Below, piece by piece: positions 23,501 to 35,917 of a DNA stretch of 64,000 nt. The number at the start of each line of letters is the position of its first letter. Position 1 is the first letter of the stretch. Both the position numbers and the translations under genes were made by a program. The notes beneath the pieces are model-generated. The model did no database searches. It was not told where the DNA came from and worked only from the letters and a program-made list of their open reading frames with translations. Source of the stretch: Euglena gracilis (taxonomy: Eukaryota; Euglenida; Euglenophyceae; Euglenales); contig CP154955.1 in the NCBI GenBank assembly GCA_039621445.1, positions 33,463,417-33,527,416 of the forward strand. Direction: 5' to 3'.

Positions 23501-24040
23501 CAGGGCAGAACGGGAAGGCCTGGTGGGGGGGTCCACCCCCCCCCCAACCACCACAGCATTTTCACCAATTTTGGGAAATCGGGATTTTGGGCGGGGAAAT
23601 TTTTTGTTTATTTTTTTAAAAAAATTAACCTAAAACACATGATTTTTTGAAGGAAAAGCACACTTTTCATAAAAAAAAACCCTCAAAAATTTCAGGTTTG
23701 AAAATTGGCAGTTTTGAGGAGGGGGGTGGAAAAAAAACAAAGGTCAAAAAAAGTGGACCAAAATTTACACAATCAAATTTTACTGAATTTTTTTCTCTTG
23801 GAAATTTTTTGTATTTTCAATGGCATTTTTTGCTTCAAAAACCTCTCAAAATGAAAATTTTGAGAATTTTGGAAAGTGTGAAAAAAATTTTGGGGGGTTT
23901 TGGGGGGTGCCTCCTGTCCAAAATACACCCGGCTTTCGGCTTACGGAAAAAAATATTGGGGTCAAATTGGTGCTCCCAGAAACACGGGAAGAGGTCCCAC
24001 CCACCACCCTGGCTGTTTGGCCGATTCCCGTTCTGCCCTG
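23501..24040. mobile_element. Mini-transposon, CAGGGCAGAACGGGAA type, 540 bp
   Basis: Perfect 16-bp inverted ends CAGGGCAGAACGGGAA...TTCCCGTTCTGCCCTG. Flanks ACCCAACC (23493-23500) and CGCCAACC (24041-24048) match at 6 of 8. It is longer than its relative at 20231 but shares the same terminal 40 bp and internal words. Confidence 0.85.
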
Positions 24041-24808
24041 CGCCAACCAGACAGCACCTAAACAAAGAGGGAGGGTATCTTTACGATCTCTTTTATATTT
24101 TTCTTATTTTTGTTGAAAACAGACTTTGAGACACATTTATGGTGATTTGTGCTGGGGGTTAAATACCACGGAAATGCTTGGAAGAGACCCTCTCTCACCT
24201 CTCTCAGAATGTCCTGTGATTTGACGTCATCAGTTGATCCAAACCCCTTTGGCAAACGGAGTGGTTCGAAGAATGTGGGGTAGACTTGCAACAATGCATG
24301 GGATGACAGGGATAAAATTCTTCTTTGTTGCGTTGGGAAACCTTCCCCCCCCCCCAACCTTGTCCCATACCCCAATGATCGGGAGGGAGGGAAGATCGGG
24401 GGATGGTAACTTGACAAATCTTTCTTTATTGGGGGTGTTGGAGTCGGGGGGGGGGGGGCGTGAGGTTGCGGGGGAGGAAATGTGCAGCATGTGAGTTGCA
24501 TGACGTCATTTTTTTTCTAATTTAGATCCAATCAGGAATTTGCGTGCCATTTGGTCCTAAAGTTGGCCCAATTAGGAATTATCGACAATTTTTTTGTGGT
24601 TTGATTTCCAATTGACTTGCAAATTTCCTGATGATGTGGTTTTTTTGTCATTTTTTGGATGCGTGGTTTGGGTGAAAGAGGGGTTGGGGGGGGGGGGGGG
24701 GTCGTGGGGGAAACACCCCAATTGGGTTGGGATAACTTGAATTGCAAACATGGAGGACAAAGAAGTGAAGAAAACGAAATAAAAACTTAGAAGATAAAAA
24801 AATCGACC

Positions 24809-24999
24809 TCCTGTGAAGAACATTCTGCGTTGCCCTCTATTTCTGGCCTCTTGTGCGGAATATTTCCTCAGGCTTCGGTCCCCTTGAAGGTTGGCACCAA
24901 AGGCAACTGTAGACTGCGAAAATTCTTTGGACCACACTGGCCTTTGGTTGAGCGGAAACCTCATCTTCAGCAAGACTGCTTCCAGCTTCTTCTTCGTTG
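24809..24999 (-). CDS. Candidate exon, unidentified
   Basis: Follows ATTACATGAG on the minus strand and reads TKKKLEAVLLKMRFPLNQRP, VWSKEFSQSTVAFGANLQGD and a basic tail before AG|GTCGAT. A second open frame overlaps it, so the call rests on amino-acid composition and splice signals only. Confidence 0.25.
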
Positions 25000-25009
25000 C
25001 TCATGTAAT

Positions 25010-26230
25010 GAAAACAAATAGAAAACGAGGAAAATAACTGTGAAGGGAAGGAGATGCAAAAGCAAGTCATAGGATTCACAAAACTGAAGGGGGAGGAAAT
25101 GAACAAATATTTCCCTCTCTGTTTCACATTTTGAAAATGCTGAAAAATGGGCAATTGTGGGGGTCAAAAAAACCTTAAGCAACATTAAAACCCTTTAAAA
25201 AGTAAATAAAAAAGTAAATAAAAAACTGGTCCTGGAAAATTTTTCGAAATTTAAGCAAAAAATAAATCTCAAAATCTCGGCAAAAACAAGTCACCTCCGA
25301 CGAAAAAAAAATGCTTTCTGGCATCACTGGAACATTGTCTATCCACACAAAACTCAAAAAAAAAATGGGTTTGATTCTCAACCCTGGTTTTGTGTCAAAA
25401 AATTCTATAACGAGACCTTGACATGTGGAAACTCTTGCACATGTTTTTTGGGGTGACCCCCCCGATGGTCCGTAAAACGCAACGATGCAAGGTGCCACAG
25501 GGAGTTTTGTCCAAAGTACGGTGGCTGCCTCGCCGATTAAGGGACCTCGTGCTTGAAAAGTTGGCTGAGAATTTCAAAGTCGCCCAGCCAGCTCAAGGGG
25601 GGGGGGGGATGCAAAAACGCTCCAAGAGCTGCCATTGTCGCTGTCCAAAACGCGTAAAAATTGCTACCTCAGGGTTAAAGACTGGTCACGGCTCGAAAGA
25701 ACCTGCTGGGCCAGCTTTTTATTACAACTTTTTCCCCTGCCTGCCTGTGCATCAGTTTTTCGCACACAAATCCACACCTGGGCGTTGCAAAGACTTCAAC
25801 AAGTTGAATGCAGTCAGCCCGAGCCGTTTCTTCAACATCGGTTCTTCATCAATCTTGATGAAGAATTGATGGAAATGCTACTAAGCTCAAGCTCAAGCTT
25901 AGAGCTCATGCTACTAAGCTTAAGCTACTAAGCTCAAGCTACTCCAGTCAACTTAGTAATTGAAGTAAAGCCGTGTCCTGAACAACCGTTGGGTTCCTGG
26001 CAAACAAGCGTGTTCAGAACATGAGTTGATGGTCCAACCATGTTCAGTCCGCGTTTTCCATCACTGTGCACATGAACAGAATGCATGCTGTACATTGGAA
26101 TACGGTTTTAATAAAAATTGTGGCCAAGCCCGGAATTGCAAAACGGCCTTAAATTGGCCACATCTTGGGCTAGGCGTGAAGTTACAGGGAAATCAAACCG
26201 TTAGACAGGGCGTTCTGCGGGCTTTGTTTT
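25010..26230. other. No supported gene; one weak plus-strand frame
   Basis: The frame at 25460-25600 (+) reads TQRCKVPQGVLSKVRWLPRR and continues LRDLVLEKLAENFKVAQPAQ, which looks exon-like but is not recognised. A CTACTAAGCTCAAG repeat lies at 25872-25950. Confidence 0.3.
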
Positions 26231-26249
26231 AGGTTGGTCATTGTTACTG

Positions 26250-26265
26250 TCATTGTTATTGGTAT

Positions 26266-26323
<58 letters not shown>

Positions 26324-26440
26324 ATTGTTTTTCGCATTGGTATTGGTATTGGTATTGGTATTGTTCTTGTTATTGTTATTGTTGTTGTTATTACTATGGT
26401 GGTGGTTGTTGTTGTTATTGTTATTGTTTAAAAGTTAGGA
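26250..26440. repeat. TTG/ATTGTT microsatellite
   Basis: (TTG)n at about 26263-26330 followed by TTGGTA and TTATTG variants. The open frames of Leu or Val here are artefacts of the repeat. Confidence 0.95.
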
Positions 26441-26574
26441 CTCGCAACAGCTTCTTTTGTAACCATGCGCCCCCACATGTTTCCCCTCCTAAAAGCCATT
26501 TTCAGGGGTTCATTATGGGGGCAGGTCGCTGAGCTCTCATCACTTTTGAGCAAGCTTGCCACCTTGGAAAGGGG

Positions 26575-26720
26575 GGGGGTAGAACCCCCCCTCCCGCCCC
26601 TGGGAAGGCAGGAGAACTGCGGGTTATCACCATGACCCCAGACCAGGATTTTTTTTGTCACGAGCGACTGGATCCTGGCTTTCCAAATCACAGCTCAACG
26701 ACGTAGGCTGAGGGGGTTCT
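26575..26720 (-). repeat. Dispersed repeat with GGAATCCAGTCGCTCGCGAC core
   Basis: Minus-strand homologue of the two tandem copies at 40.63-41.17 kb, sharing AATCCAGTCGCTC, an A run, and CATGGTGATAA. A third partial copy lies near 27595-27660. The origin of the family is unknown. Confidence 0.6.
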
Positions 26721-27058
26721 GGTGGGTCAATACTAGACCCCCCTCCAAATTTCGTTTTCTGAAAACTTTTTTTTGTATGCTAACTGACTCGGCCTTCGGC
26801 CTCACGCTTCTTAAAAAGCATCCCTGTGGGCATGGTATTTTGTATACAACGCCTGGATTTCAGGCTGATATCCAGGCTCCATAGTTGGTGTTTTTTTTAT
26901 GTCAGATCCCTGGCCCCCATTAACAGCCGCAAAAAAATGCACAACAAGTGCTTATACCCCCTGTTTGAGGTGAGGAGCTCCTTTGCTTGCCTCATGGTGC
27001 CACGAGGAAGCAGAAGTTTGAGGCACTTGGTTGGGTGGCTGGCGGCCTATGCAGGGTT

Positions 27059-27107
27059 ATATATGTATATATATATACATATAAACACACATATATATAT
27101 ATATATG
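27059..27107. repeat. TA-rich simple repeat
   Basis: Alternating TATATA and CATATA, ending directly at a GGTGAAGTTCACCAGTGA palindrome cluster (27118-27180). Confidence 0.9.
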
Positions 27108-27889
27108 TGGGGCCCCCCCGGTGAAGTTCACCAGTGACATTCACCGGGGGGGGGGGGGCATTGGCTGGTGAACTTCACCTGAATTTCACTGTTTGATGGT
27201 TGGGGGTGAAATTTTGGTGGGAGAAATTTTGCTCTTTCTCCTCGCAAAATGGTCATTTTGAGGTTGCTGGCTCATGCACTTCCATCAAAATTTCTGAAAA
27301 CTTGCCAAAAATGCAATTTTCGGCCATTTTCGACCATTTTTGGCCAAAAAAGTGCTTTTGTGGCGAACTTCACTGGTGAAGTACACTGTTGGGGTTGGCA
27401 GAGGGGGAGGAGGCGGTCCATGACCCCCTGGTGAAGTTTCAAACGGTGAACTTCTCCATAGGAGGGTGGTCCAAAATGACCAAAGTCTGCTGCCTGATCT
27501 CCAGGCCCAGGAGCTTCACTTTCGTTCAATGGGGGGGGGTCACTGAGCTCTTGTCTCTTTAAAAGAAAGAGTGAACCCATTCCCAGGTAGGTGCAGATTA
27601 TCACCATGACCCTGGCCCCGTTTCCATATCTTTTTTTTCCAGCCACGATATGTACCTCCCGGGGGACGAACGGAAAAGGTTGATTACCCCCCCACCTCCC
27701 AATTGCAATTTGCATCCGGCCGCCAGACATGGGTCCAAAAGATTTTCGACGAGACAGCAAAACCTCCAAACCGACCCGTTTTGGATTATTCAATTTGGCA
27801 CTTATGCATTTCAAAAAATTCATGGGGGTGGTTCGGGTCACGGGGGGGTCACGGGGGGGGTCACGGGGGGAACACCACATTTTTGGTGG

Positions 27890-28065
27890 CAAAATTAGGA
27901 ATCACCGAGCCGGAATTTTTGTGGGAAAATTCCACAAATTAGGAATCTCCACACCTGAAATTAGGAATTTGACACAAAATTAGGAATCACCAAGCCCAAA
28001 TTTGCAAATTTTACACCTCAAAATTAGGAATCTGCATGAGAATTTTATCAAATTAGGCATCACCG
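27890..28065. repeat. AATTAGGAATC interspersed tandem repeat
   Basis: Six occurrences of AAATTAGGAATCWCC or close variants at 25-40-bp spacing, between two GGGTCACGGGG runs (27835-27870 and 28110-28165). Confidence 0.8.
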
Positions 28066-28381
28066 GCCAAAAAATTTCCCTACAAAATTTTGCCGAAAAG
28101 GGTCCTTGTTCGGGTCACGGGGGGGTCACGGGGGGGGGGGGTCACGGGGGGGTCACGGGGGGAACACCCCCCATGATAAGTCGACCTCCGAAATGGAGGT
28201 ACCCCCCTTGGGACAATGTTTCCCGACCCCCTAATTGCAATTGGACCCCAGCCGGAGCCCGGAGGGGTGTTGTTTGGGGAGGGAAGAATGAGTGACATTT
28301 GACAGTAAATGACGTGTCTTTTGCCCAATTTAGTCGACACTTAAAAATACTTTCGGATGTTCTGCATTCATTTTTCCTACG

Positions 28382-29000
28382 TTGTTGAGGCCCAAAGCCC
28401 ATTGCGATGTTGCACCAATCCCCCCAGGTCCCCCTCCTCCTGGGATGCCATGCCAAATGCCCCAGGACAAGGTTTGTAATTGGATGTCACACAATATCGC
28501 AAATGTCCCATGCTTGGAAACATCGCTCACAAGTGCCGGACAAGAACAAAATCAACAACAACAACATCATGAACAACAACATAATAGGAATAATGACAAT
28601 GATAACGAGATGCTATTGGTGCCAAACAGACAAAGGAAGAGGAACTATCACACCAGAAAGGCATTGTCCGGTGACGTTTGGAGTCGCCAACTCTGTTTTG
28701 GGAATGTTTCGGGATGGGATGGGTATGCAAACACATTGCAAACACCTCGTGGCCTTTCGGCCAGGAACATGCGGAGCACACAACCACACCGCCTTACAAA
28801 CATCCTGGGCACTTCCAAGTACGTTTGGGAGCACGGCGGAGATCAGCACAGACACAATGGTAAATGTCGTTGCACATAACACAGGACACCGAGCGAGCCA
28901 CATCAGAAGAGGTTGGGAAACCAACCTTCACACCACAGCGGGACACATAACATCACTAGTGGTGGAAGGGAAAAGGGGGGGAATGGTGTCAAGTTGCTGA
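28382..29000 (+). other. Overlapping open frames, unassigned
   Basis: Two plus-strand frames of 165 and 197 codons and minus-strand frames overlap here, with an AAC-repeat patch at 28550-28590. Histidine and cysteine are frequent, but no fixed motif is apparent. Probably a repeat or an unrecognised element. Confidence 0.2.
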
Positions 29001-29966
29001 AAGATAGGTGCCCCCTCCGCAAATGGAAAAGCCTCCCAGCGGCCTCGGAAATGAAACAAAATCAAAGGAAAACTCCAGAGACCTAAATTGAAGCCCTTAA
29101 AATGCCATATCTAACGGTATTTTTGATTTCCCCGCAACTCCCCGCCCAGCCTGAGTTACGGCCATTTTTTCGGCCAATTTTGGCCATTTTGTACAGTTTT
29201 GGCTTGTTTTGACTTGACTGTTTTCGGCCATTTTTGGGGTCAAAAGGTCGAAAAAAATCGCTCCCAGACCCGGAAAAGCCGTTTTTGAGTCGAAAATGAG
29301 CATTTTTCGACCACCCGGCCCCCGTTCCTGGCCCGAAACCCATGGAGTTTGGGTCAATAACGGATCAAAAAAGTCGGAAAAAATGAAAAAAAATCGCCCA
29401 AACCGATGTTTTTGGGCCTCCCGAACGCAGAAAAACTGTTTTTTGAGTTTTGACCCCCCCCGTTTCTGGCCCGAAATGCATGGGTTTTGGGTTACTTCTG
29501 GGTCAAAAAGTCGAAAAAAATCCAACAAAACGGGTATGGGTTGTATGGGGTGGTTATCCTTTCAGATACACCGTAAAAGTAAGTTGCAAATTATAAATTA
29601 CGCGAAATTCACAATGCTAGTCTTTTCGGCATTCCATTACGTTCAAAACCTGGTAACGGGGGGGGGGGGGGTCACGGGGAAGTATGGCACTTTGGAGGTA
29701 GCCGGGAGGCAGTGATGAAGGTCATTGTATGAAAATCGAAGGTTCGATTCTCGAGTCACAGGGTTAGCACCCCCGTGGTTGTTGCCTAGTAGCCCAAATT
29801 AATCACTGAGAAATTCCCCTGAGAAAGAGTCTATTTGGGTGTTCTGGTCAAGAAGCAGTAAAAAATGTCGCAAATGCCCAGAGTCAAGAAAGAAACCGAC
29901 CCCCCCCCCCGTTACCGAGAAGAAGAAAAAAGGTGTCCCTGGGAATGTGCTGAGTAGATACATTGT

Positions 29967-30370
29967 CCTAAACCCCCCCTAATAAGTGCACGGGTGCACG
30001 CATTTTAAGGACGTAGTTTCGGACCCCAAGGGGTGCGCACTTATCAGGGCACTGCACATTTTTTAGGGCAAAGCCAAAAATACTGACGTTACCCCCACTC
30101 TTTTTCAATTTTACCCCTGTTTTGTGATTTCAAGCTATGAGTCAAGTGATTATGTGTCAAATGTGTCAAATTTGGGCTTGGACGATAGAAATATTTGGTC
30201 TGAGAAGGACAGTTCTGAGAATTGTGTGTGCTTTCTGACATGAGATGCGACAGCAGTCTCTCCTTTGGAGGGGTTCGCACTTTTTAGGGAGGTAGTTTCG
30301 GACCCTTGGGGGGTGCGCACTTGTTAGGGCACTGCGCGCAATTAGGGCACTTATTAGAGAGGGGTTTAGG
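29967..30370. repeat. Foldback with CCTAAACCCC ends
   Basis: CCTAAACCCCCCCTAATAAG at the left pairs with CTTATTAGAGAGGGGTTTAG at the right. Each arm also repeats GTAGTTTCGGACCC and GTGCGCACTT. The centre is A/T-rich unique sequence. No target duplication. Confidence 0.75.
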
Positions 30371-30604
30371 TGGTGAGAGGCATGAAGAGAACATAGGTTG
30401 AGAATGCCGAATGCAGAAGTCACACGACGAAGAGTGCAGTGAAACTCTCCAACATGGAAAGAAAACATTTCATAATAAACCCTCATGACTCGTGAAAAAG
30501 AACCCCCCCCCCCATCGTTCAGGCCGATAATCAATAAATCCATTTGCTCAGAGTCCCAACAATCCACCATGCAATGTCTATGTGCACATTTCCATCACAA
30601 GACT

Positions 30605-31076
30605 ATATCGCACTGGAAATGGCCTCCAATTGTGGAGATGGCTTGGAGGGTTGGTCAAAATGCTGGTTTCGCACTTTTTCAGCCATTGGCTGTTCCATCA
30701 ACACCGAAACTTGCGCGGATAACGCGGTAAGATCATTTTGCAGATTTGGTAATTGCCGTTTCACGGTTTTTTCGGTATTCATGAGGCTATCACAAAATCC
30801 TTGCATAATTTGGTGATTTTTCAGCACGCATTTCAGCGCAAGGCGGCTCCAAGTGTACAGATGTAAGTGTGGGTGTGGGTGTGGTCGACAGCAACGCATC
30901 TGGGGTTGGTGATTGCGCCTGAAGCACTTTTGAGCTTAATTCATGCATGCGTTGTTGAAAATCCGCTATCGCGGTATGGATTCCGGTTACGTCCAGGATT
31001 TTACCGGCTACTTCCGCATACGGGCATGCAAATGTTATCAACATCCTGTTGCAATTTTTGATGCAAATTAGTCATG
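30605..31076 (-). pseudogene. Decayed gag-like fragment, downstream part
   Basis: Minus-strand frames read TNLHQKLQQDVDNIC, TGIHTAIADFQQRMHELSSK and LMNTEKTVKRQLPNLQNDL, all coiled-coil-like, with stops and frameshifts. LHQKLQQDVDNI lines up with LQLQLQSDIGGI at the end of the intact gag at 62684. It therefore seems to continue the copy at 32145-32620, the two parts being separated by C/G-rich insertions. Confidence 0.55.
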
Positions 31077-31659
31077 GTGGCCTTTAGGGACAAGGCAGTA
31101 CAGTTGGTCAAACCTTGGGACCCCCCCCCTCCCCCCCCCCTGTACAGTTCCAACCCCCCCCCTCCTGGGACCCCCCCCCTCCCCCCCCACTTCCAACCCC
31201 CCCGAGACAGATGAAAAATTTTTTGTCCGAAATTGGTCATTTTTTCATTTTTTGAAAGGAAATTTTGTCAGGATTTTCTTGACCATCACATTTTTTGGGA
31301 TGCATTTTGGGCCATTTTTGAAGGAATGCCCAAAAAATTCTGTTTTGGATGTGGAAATGCACCATTTTTTTGCACATTTTTTTTAAAAAGGAAAAAGGCC
31401 AGATTTTTTTATCTCTGCAGCTTCGTAGTCCAGAAAGGACATGAACCATCATGTCCTTGGAAAAACTAAAAAACGTCACTTTGATGACCAAAAAGATTAC
31501 TTCAAAACTTTTTCCTGAAAAAAAATGGTCATTCCGCAAGGAAAAAAGTCAACTTTTGCTTTTTTTTAAAAACAAATAAACATTTTTGGGTTTTTTTTTT
31601 AAAAGAACATGCTTTTTTTTATAAAAACAACAAAACAAAAAAACGTCAACCCTGCCCCT

Positions 31660-31957
31660 AGTTAGTGACCCCCCCTATTAGTAACCCTTGGACCCCAGGC
31701 AAAAACAATTTTTTGGAGGGAAATATTTTTCTTTGAAAAAAACCACCAAATTTGGCCATCGGAATTTTTTGATGGTTGTCATTCATGAAAATTGCCCCGG
31801 AATGCCCAAAAAGATAACCTTGAAACACCCAAGAATTGGGGTAGGGGGCAAAAATTGGGCATAAATTGCCCCCCCCCCCCTGAGTTAGCCAGTTCTTACA
31901 CCCCCCCCCCTATTAGTCACCTTGGCCAAATTCCCCTCCCAAGGGGGTGACTAACTA
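31660..31957. repeat. Foldback, AGTTAGTGACCCCC ends
   Basis: AGTTAGTGACCCCCCC at the left and GGGGGTGACTAACT at the right are inverted. C runs lie at both edges and A/T-rich sequence in the middle. It lies between the two gag fragments. Confidence 0.8.
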
Positions 31958-32144
31958 TAGGGGGGGGGAATGGTATGTACAACGAAGACAACCTCAATTG
32001 GACGAAAAATGTCGCAACTGTCTCGGGGATAGGCAGTACAGTTGCGATTTTCTGGGGACCCCCCCCCCCCCCCCCCCCCTGTACAGCTTCCAACCCCCCC
32101 CCTCGGCCCCCCCCCCCTCCCCCCCCTGTGCCTTGTCCCCTTTG

Positions 32145-32620
32145 ATTCCGCTGATTTCCAGCATGGGTGCACAGGTGGCCGCATTGTGGTGCTGCAAATC
32201 CATGATTGCGGTTCGAATGTCTACACTGTCATTTTGGCCATTGTTGGTGAAAATTCTCAATCCTACGCGCGATATTCGCGATTTGGGTGTGAAAACTCTC
32301 CATTTCAGCGGGAATTTCACCACAATGGCAATATTTTTGCTCCAAGCGAGATCCAATTACTACACATAAGTGCGAGGAGCAAAACTTTCACCATCTTGGG
32401 CAGAAAAATCGGTGAAATTCACGGAATCACCGCTCAATTGCAAAAGGCGCCGTTGCGCTTCATAGTGTGACAAACTATCCCAAATCGGGATTATTGGGTG
32501 GTTCATGCAACTTTTGCTGTAAGTGTGGAAAAATTGCCGTAATTGGCTCCAATTGATGGGATAAAGCTTGCAAACTATGTTGCATGTGCCCCCCCAATTT
32601 CCTTATGAAGAAAATTAAAG
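32145..32620 (-). pseudogene. Decayed gag-like fragment, upstream part
   Basis: HSLQALSHQLEPITAIFPHL matches GSLQQLSGQMESCSSALLHL of the ORF at 62684. GESFAPRTYV then RLEQKYCHC matches NENFAPHTYV and RLEQKTCYC. The order is the same but frameshifts and stops intervene. It is a dead copy of the same LTR-element gag. Confidence 0.8.
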
Positions 32621-32649
32621 GTCTTTTTTTTGACGGTTCACGGGTCTGT

Positions 32650-32717
32650 CCATATTGTACCCCCCCCATAATGTACCCCCCCCAGAAAATGGCTCCCAGG
32701 GGGGGGGTACAATATGG
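32650..32717. repeat. Small foldback, CCATATTGTACCCC ends
   Basis: CCATATTGTACCCCCCC pairs with GGGGGGGTACAATATGG, a 17-bp perfect stem with a 34-bp interior. Confidence 0.85.
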
Positions 32718-33049
32718 GGGGGGGAATGGTATATTAAAAAAGTCAGCCCCCCCCATAAATGGAAAAAAATCTGCCCCCTTCACAAAAATTCCCTTTCTGC
32801 AAAACTTTGTGCAAAAAAAGCATGCAGAAGAAGCCTGAGTGGGACCATTCCTGATTGTAGTAAAGTAACGTGTCCCTTTGGCTTGTCCACCGTGTAGCAC
32901 AGGGAAGAACCGGTCTTTCAGCACTGAAGCAGACAAAAAACAATTACGGTTGGCAACCAACAACACACCAGTGACGACTGAACTCACCACTCTGTCCCTT
33001 CCCTTGTCCTTCAAATAGTCTGACACCAATTTCTTGGCTATGCCAGGCA

Positions 33050-34270
33050 CGTGGGGGGAGGGGACATAAACTCTTTGGAGATAGGATCTGCACAGATGAC
33101 TTCTGGCCTTCTTGGATGCAAGTCTCTGGCCTGCACCTTGGTGCTACCCATCAGACATGAGATGGCACACCGCCTTGCCAAATGCCCCCTTCCATCAAGC
33201 CCCACAACGTGTTCAGGAATGGGCCTTCTCGCAGCCTATCCACCTTGTCATCCATGGATGGGACTGACGTGCTTTTTTTTCTTGCAGTCAGGCCGAGGGA
33301 TGCTGCTCGGGGGGGGGGGGGTCCGGGACTCGCCCCTCCCCCCCAGCGCGGCCGCTCGCCCCCACCCCCCTCCCCCCACTGTGCCTAGCATAGCCAAGAA
33401 AAAAGCATTTTTGAGCAAAAATGGCCCAAAAATGGCCAAAAATGACCACTTTTTGGACTTGAAAATGGGCCGCGCGGCCGCCCTCGGCCCCCCCCCCCCC
33501 CCCCCCCCCCCGCGCGGCCGCTCGCCCCCCCCCCCCTCAGCCCCACCCATTGTGCCTAGCCTCCGAGGGATGCCTTGGCGATACTCGTCCCACAAAGCAG
33601 CCAGGTCACCTACCTTGAAACGATTGACTCGTGGAGATCAGGCGGTGAACTTTGGGTTTCTCGGGCGGGACCCCCCCCCCTTCATTGGAAATACATGGAT
33701 GAACTTCACCGGTGAAGTTCACCGGTGAACTTCACCAGTGAAGTTTCTCCATGAAATTCGTTTTAGGGGAGGAGCCCCCAACCCCCCCCCACCCCTGCCT
33801 AACCTCCCGTGATCTGATGAGTTGGGTTGCTTGTCCCTTGTGGCCCTTTCCACCCCAATGGCGACCAGAGGGTCACCTTTTGGAAGAGGGCCCAATCTCA
33901 CGAACGTCCAGAGCGGAGACGTTGCTGCAGCTCAGCCCAGGCTACGCCCCACAATGTGACAGCCGCACGTGGGATGTGCCGGAACAGAGGCCTTGTGGTG
34001 GACAGAATCTCGTGAATTGATGATGACATAAGCGCATTTGGGGCGTCCAACGGAGTGGATGAAGGCATGTGGTTGCGTGACGATGAGCTCACGGCTGCAT
34101 GGGCTGGTGGTGGGTGGCTTGCGGGCGGGAGACGGGTTGGGGTGGAGTCCGGTCGCACACGGTACTAGTTCTCACCTGCGCCGTTTGCCTTCTGGGAGGA
34201 GCTTGAGGCAATGTCCACACACCCAGCGTTGTGTGTCCTGAAGCCAAACAGACGGAAGGCTTCTCTCCTT
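33050..34270 (-). pseudogene. Decayed retroelement ORF, region upstream of the RT
   Basis: Minus-strand fragments in order: RWVCGHCLKLLPEGKRRR (34183-34245), RPLFRHIPRAAVTLWGVAWA (near 33985), VNRFKVGDLAALWDEYRQG (near 33620) and FGKAVCHLMSDG (near 33200). The motifs CxxC, RHIPxxA, GDxxALWDE and xxKAVxxLxSxG recur in that order before the reverse transcriptase of many protist and algal retroelements, as I remember them. The frames change several times and C/G-rich insertions intervene. No RT motif is visible. GT donors at two fragment ends (GTGAGA) leave open a spliced host gene. Confidence 0.45.
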
Positions 34271-34706
34271 CGGCGACGTGGACCATTGCTACCATGCCCC
34301 CCCTTACTGTTCCCCCCTTTTGGGTCCATGGAGGCTAGGCGCGCCGCTCGGGGGGGGGGTCCGGGACCCCCCCCCTTCCCCCCCCTGCGCGGCCGCCCGC
34401 GCAGCCGCTCGCCCCCCCCCATGGACCCCCCCTCCCCCCACTGTGCCTAGCATAACCAAGAAAAAAAATTTGTGGAAAAATCGCGACTTTTTGAGGCCCC
34501 AAAATGACCATTTTTCGGACATAAAATGGCAAATTTGGGGGCCGCGCGCTCTACGCGCGGCCAAAAAAGAACCTTTTGGTCATGGCAAAAAAATGACCAC
34601 TTTTTGGACCCGAAAATCACCGATTTTAGGATGCGCGCCGCTCGCGCGGCCGCCCTCGGACCCGGCTCCCCCCTCCCCCCTGCGCGGCCGCCCGCGCGGC
34701 TGCCCG

Positions 34707-34737
<31 letters not shown>

Positions 34738-35157
34738 CTGTGCCTAGCCTCATACTTGGCATTTTTTTTGTTTTTTTTATAAAAAAACAACGTGTTTTTT
34801 TTAAAAAAAACGCCAAAAAAAAAACAAAAGGAAAATTTCATTGAAAAAACTTGTTATGAAACACCCAAACATACTTCGAATCCTACTAAGTTCAAAAATT
34901 GCCAAAAAATGGTCAAAAACATTCAAAAAATGCAAAAAATGCAACTTCAGGACTTCTTTCATTTTTTGTTTAAGGAAATATTTGGCAGAAATGCCCCAAA
35001 ACTTGCCAAAAATGATTGAAAATATGCATTCAAAAATCTTTCCGAGCAAAACCTTGTTGGCGTTTTTTTTGTTTTTTTTAAAAAAATATTGTTAGAATTA
35101 AAAAAAATAAAAAAAAAAAAGTCCAAAAAAAACAGGTTGCCAACTATGCCTAGCCTC

Positions 35158-35230
35158 CCATGGGAACAGTAAGGGGGGGAACAGCAAGGGGGGGGGGACG
35201 AGCCCCCCCCCCCCCTACTGTTCCCATGGG
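35158..35230. repeat. Small foldback, CCCATGGGAACAGTA ends
   Basis: CCCATGGGAACAGTAAGGGG pairs with CCCCTACTGTTCCCATGGG. A relative with the same GGGAACAGTAAGGGGGG words lies at 35940-35985. Confidence 0.85.
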
Positions 35231-35917
35231 CCATGAACTGACCAACCGAATTAGACCCAAAAGTGCCAAAATGAAGCCTTTTTGGTTCACATGCTTGAAA
35301 ATTGCACCTCCACAACCAGGGAATTTCTTAAGGACCCCCCGGGGGGGGTCCAGCCTCCGGCTGGCAAAAAGGCTGCTGGCTGGATTTGAGCTGCTGGCTG
35401 GACCCCCCCCCCCCGGGGGGGGGGGTGGGGGGGTCCGGGGCTGGAGGGGGCTGGGCTGGGCTGGGGCGGTGAAAAACAAAATTTTCTAACACATTTTTGA
35501 CATTTTCGACATTTTGGTGGATGGAGCTAGATCAAGGATGGGGGCTGTTGTGGAGGAAGCTGTAATGAGGGGGAAAAAATGCAGGGATAGGTGAGCTGGG
35601 CAGCCCAGTTGGCCGGCCAGCTTGCGGCCGGCTGGCCCGGCCTTCGGCCGGCTGGCCCGGCCTCCGGCCGGGCTGGACCCGACTTTATTTCAGTCGACCC
35701 CCCCGGGGGGGGGGGGCTCCCAGCCCGAATTTGGGCTGCTGGCTGGATTTGAGCTGCTGGCTGGCTGGACCCCCCCCCCGGGGGTAGGGTACCCTCCAGC
35801 TTGGGAAATTCCCTGTCCACAACATCCATTTTGGTGTTGGTTTCGAGTTTGACAGGAATGAGAGCGCCTGAAACCGACCAAAAAATACCTTTTTTCTCTC
35901 TTTGTTCCCAGAATCCT

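Noticed and set aside
29693-29790. Possible tRNA gene around GGTTCGATTC
   Set aside because: A B-box-like word is present but no acceptor stem or anticodon arm folds. At most a tRNA-derived repeat.
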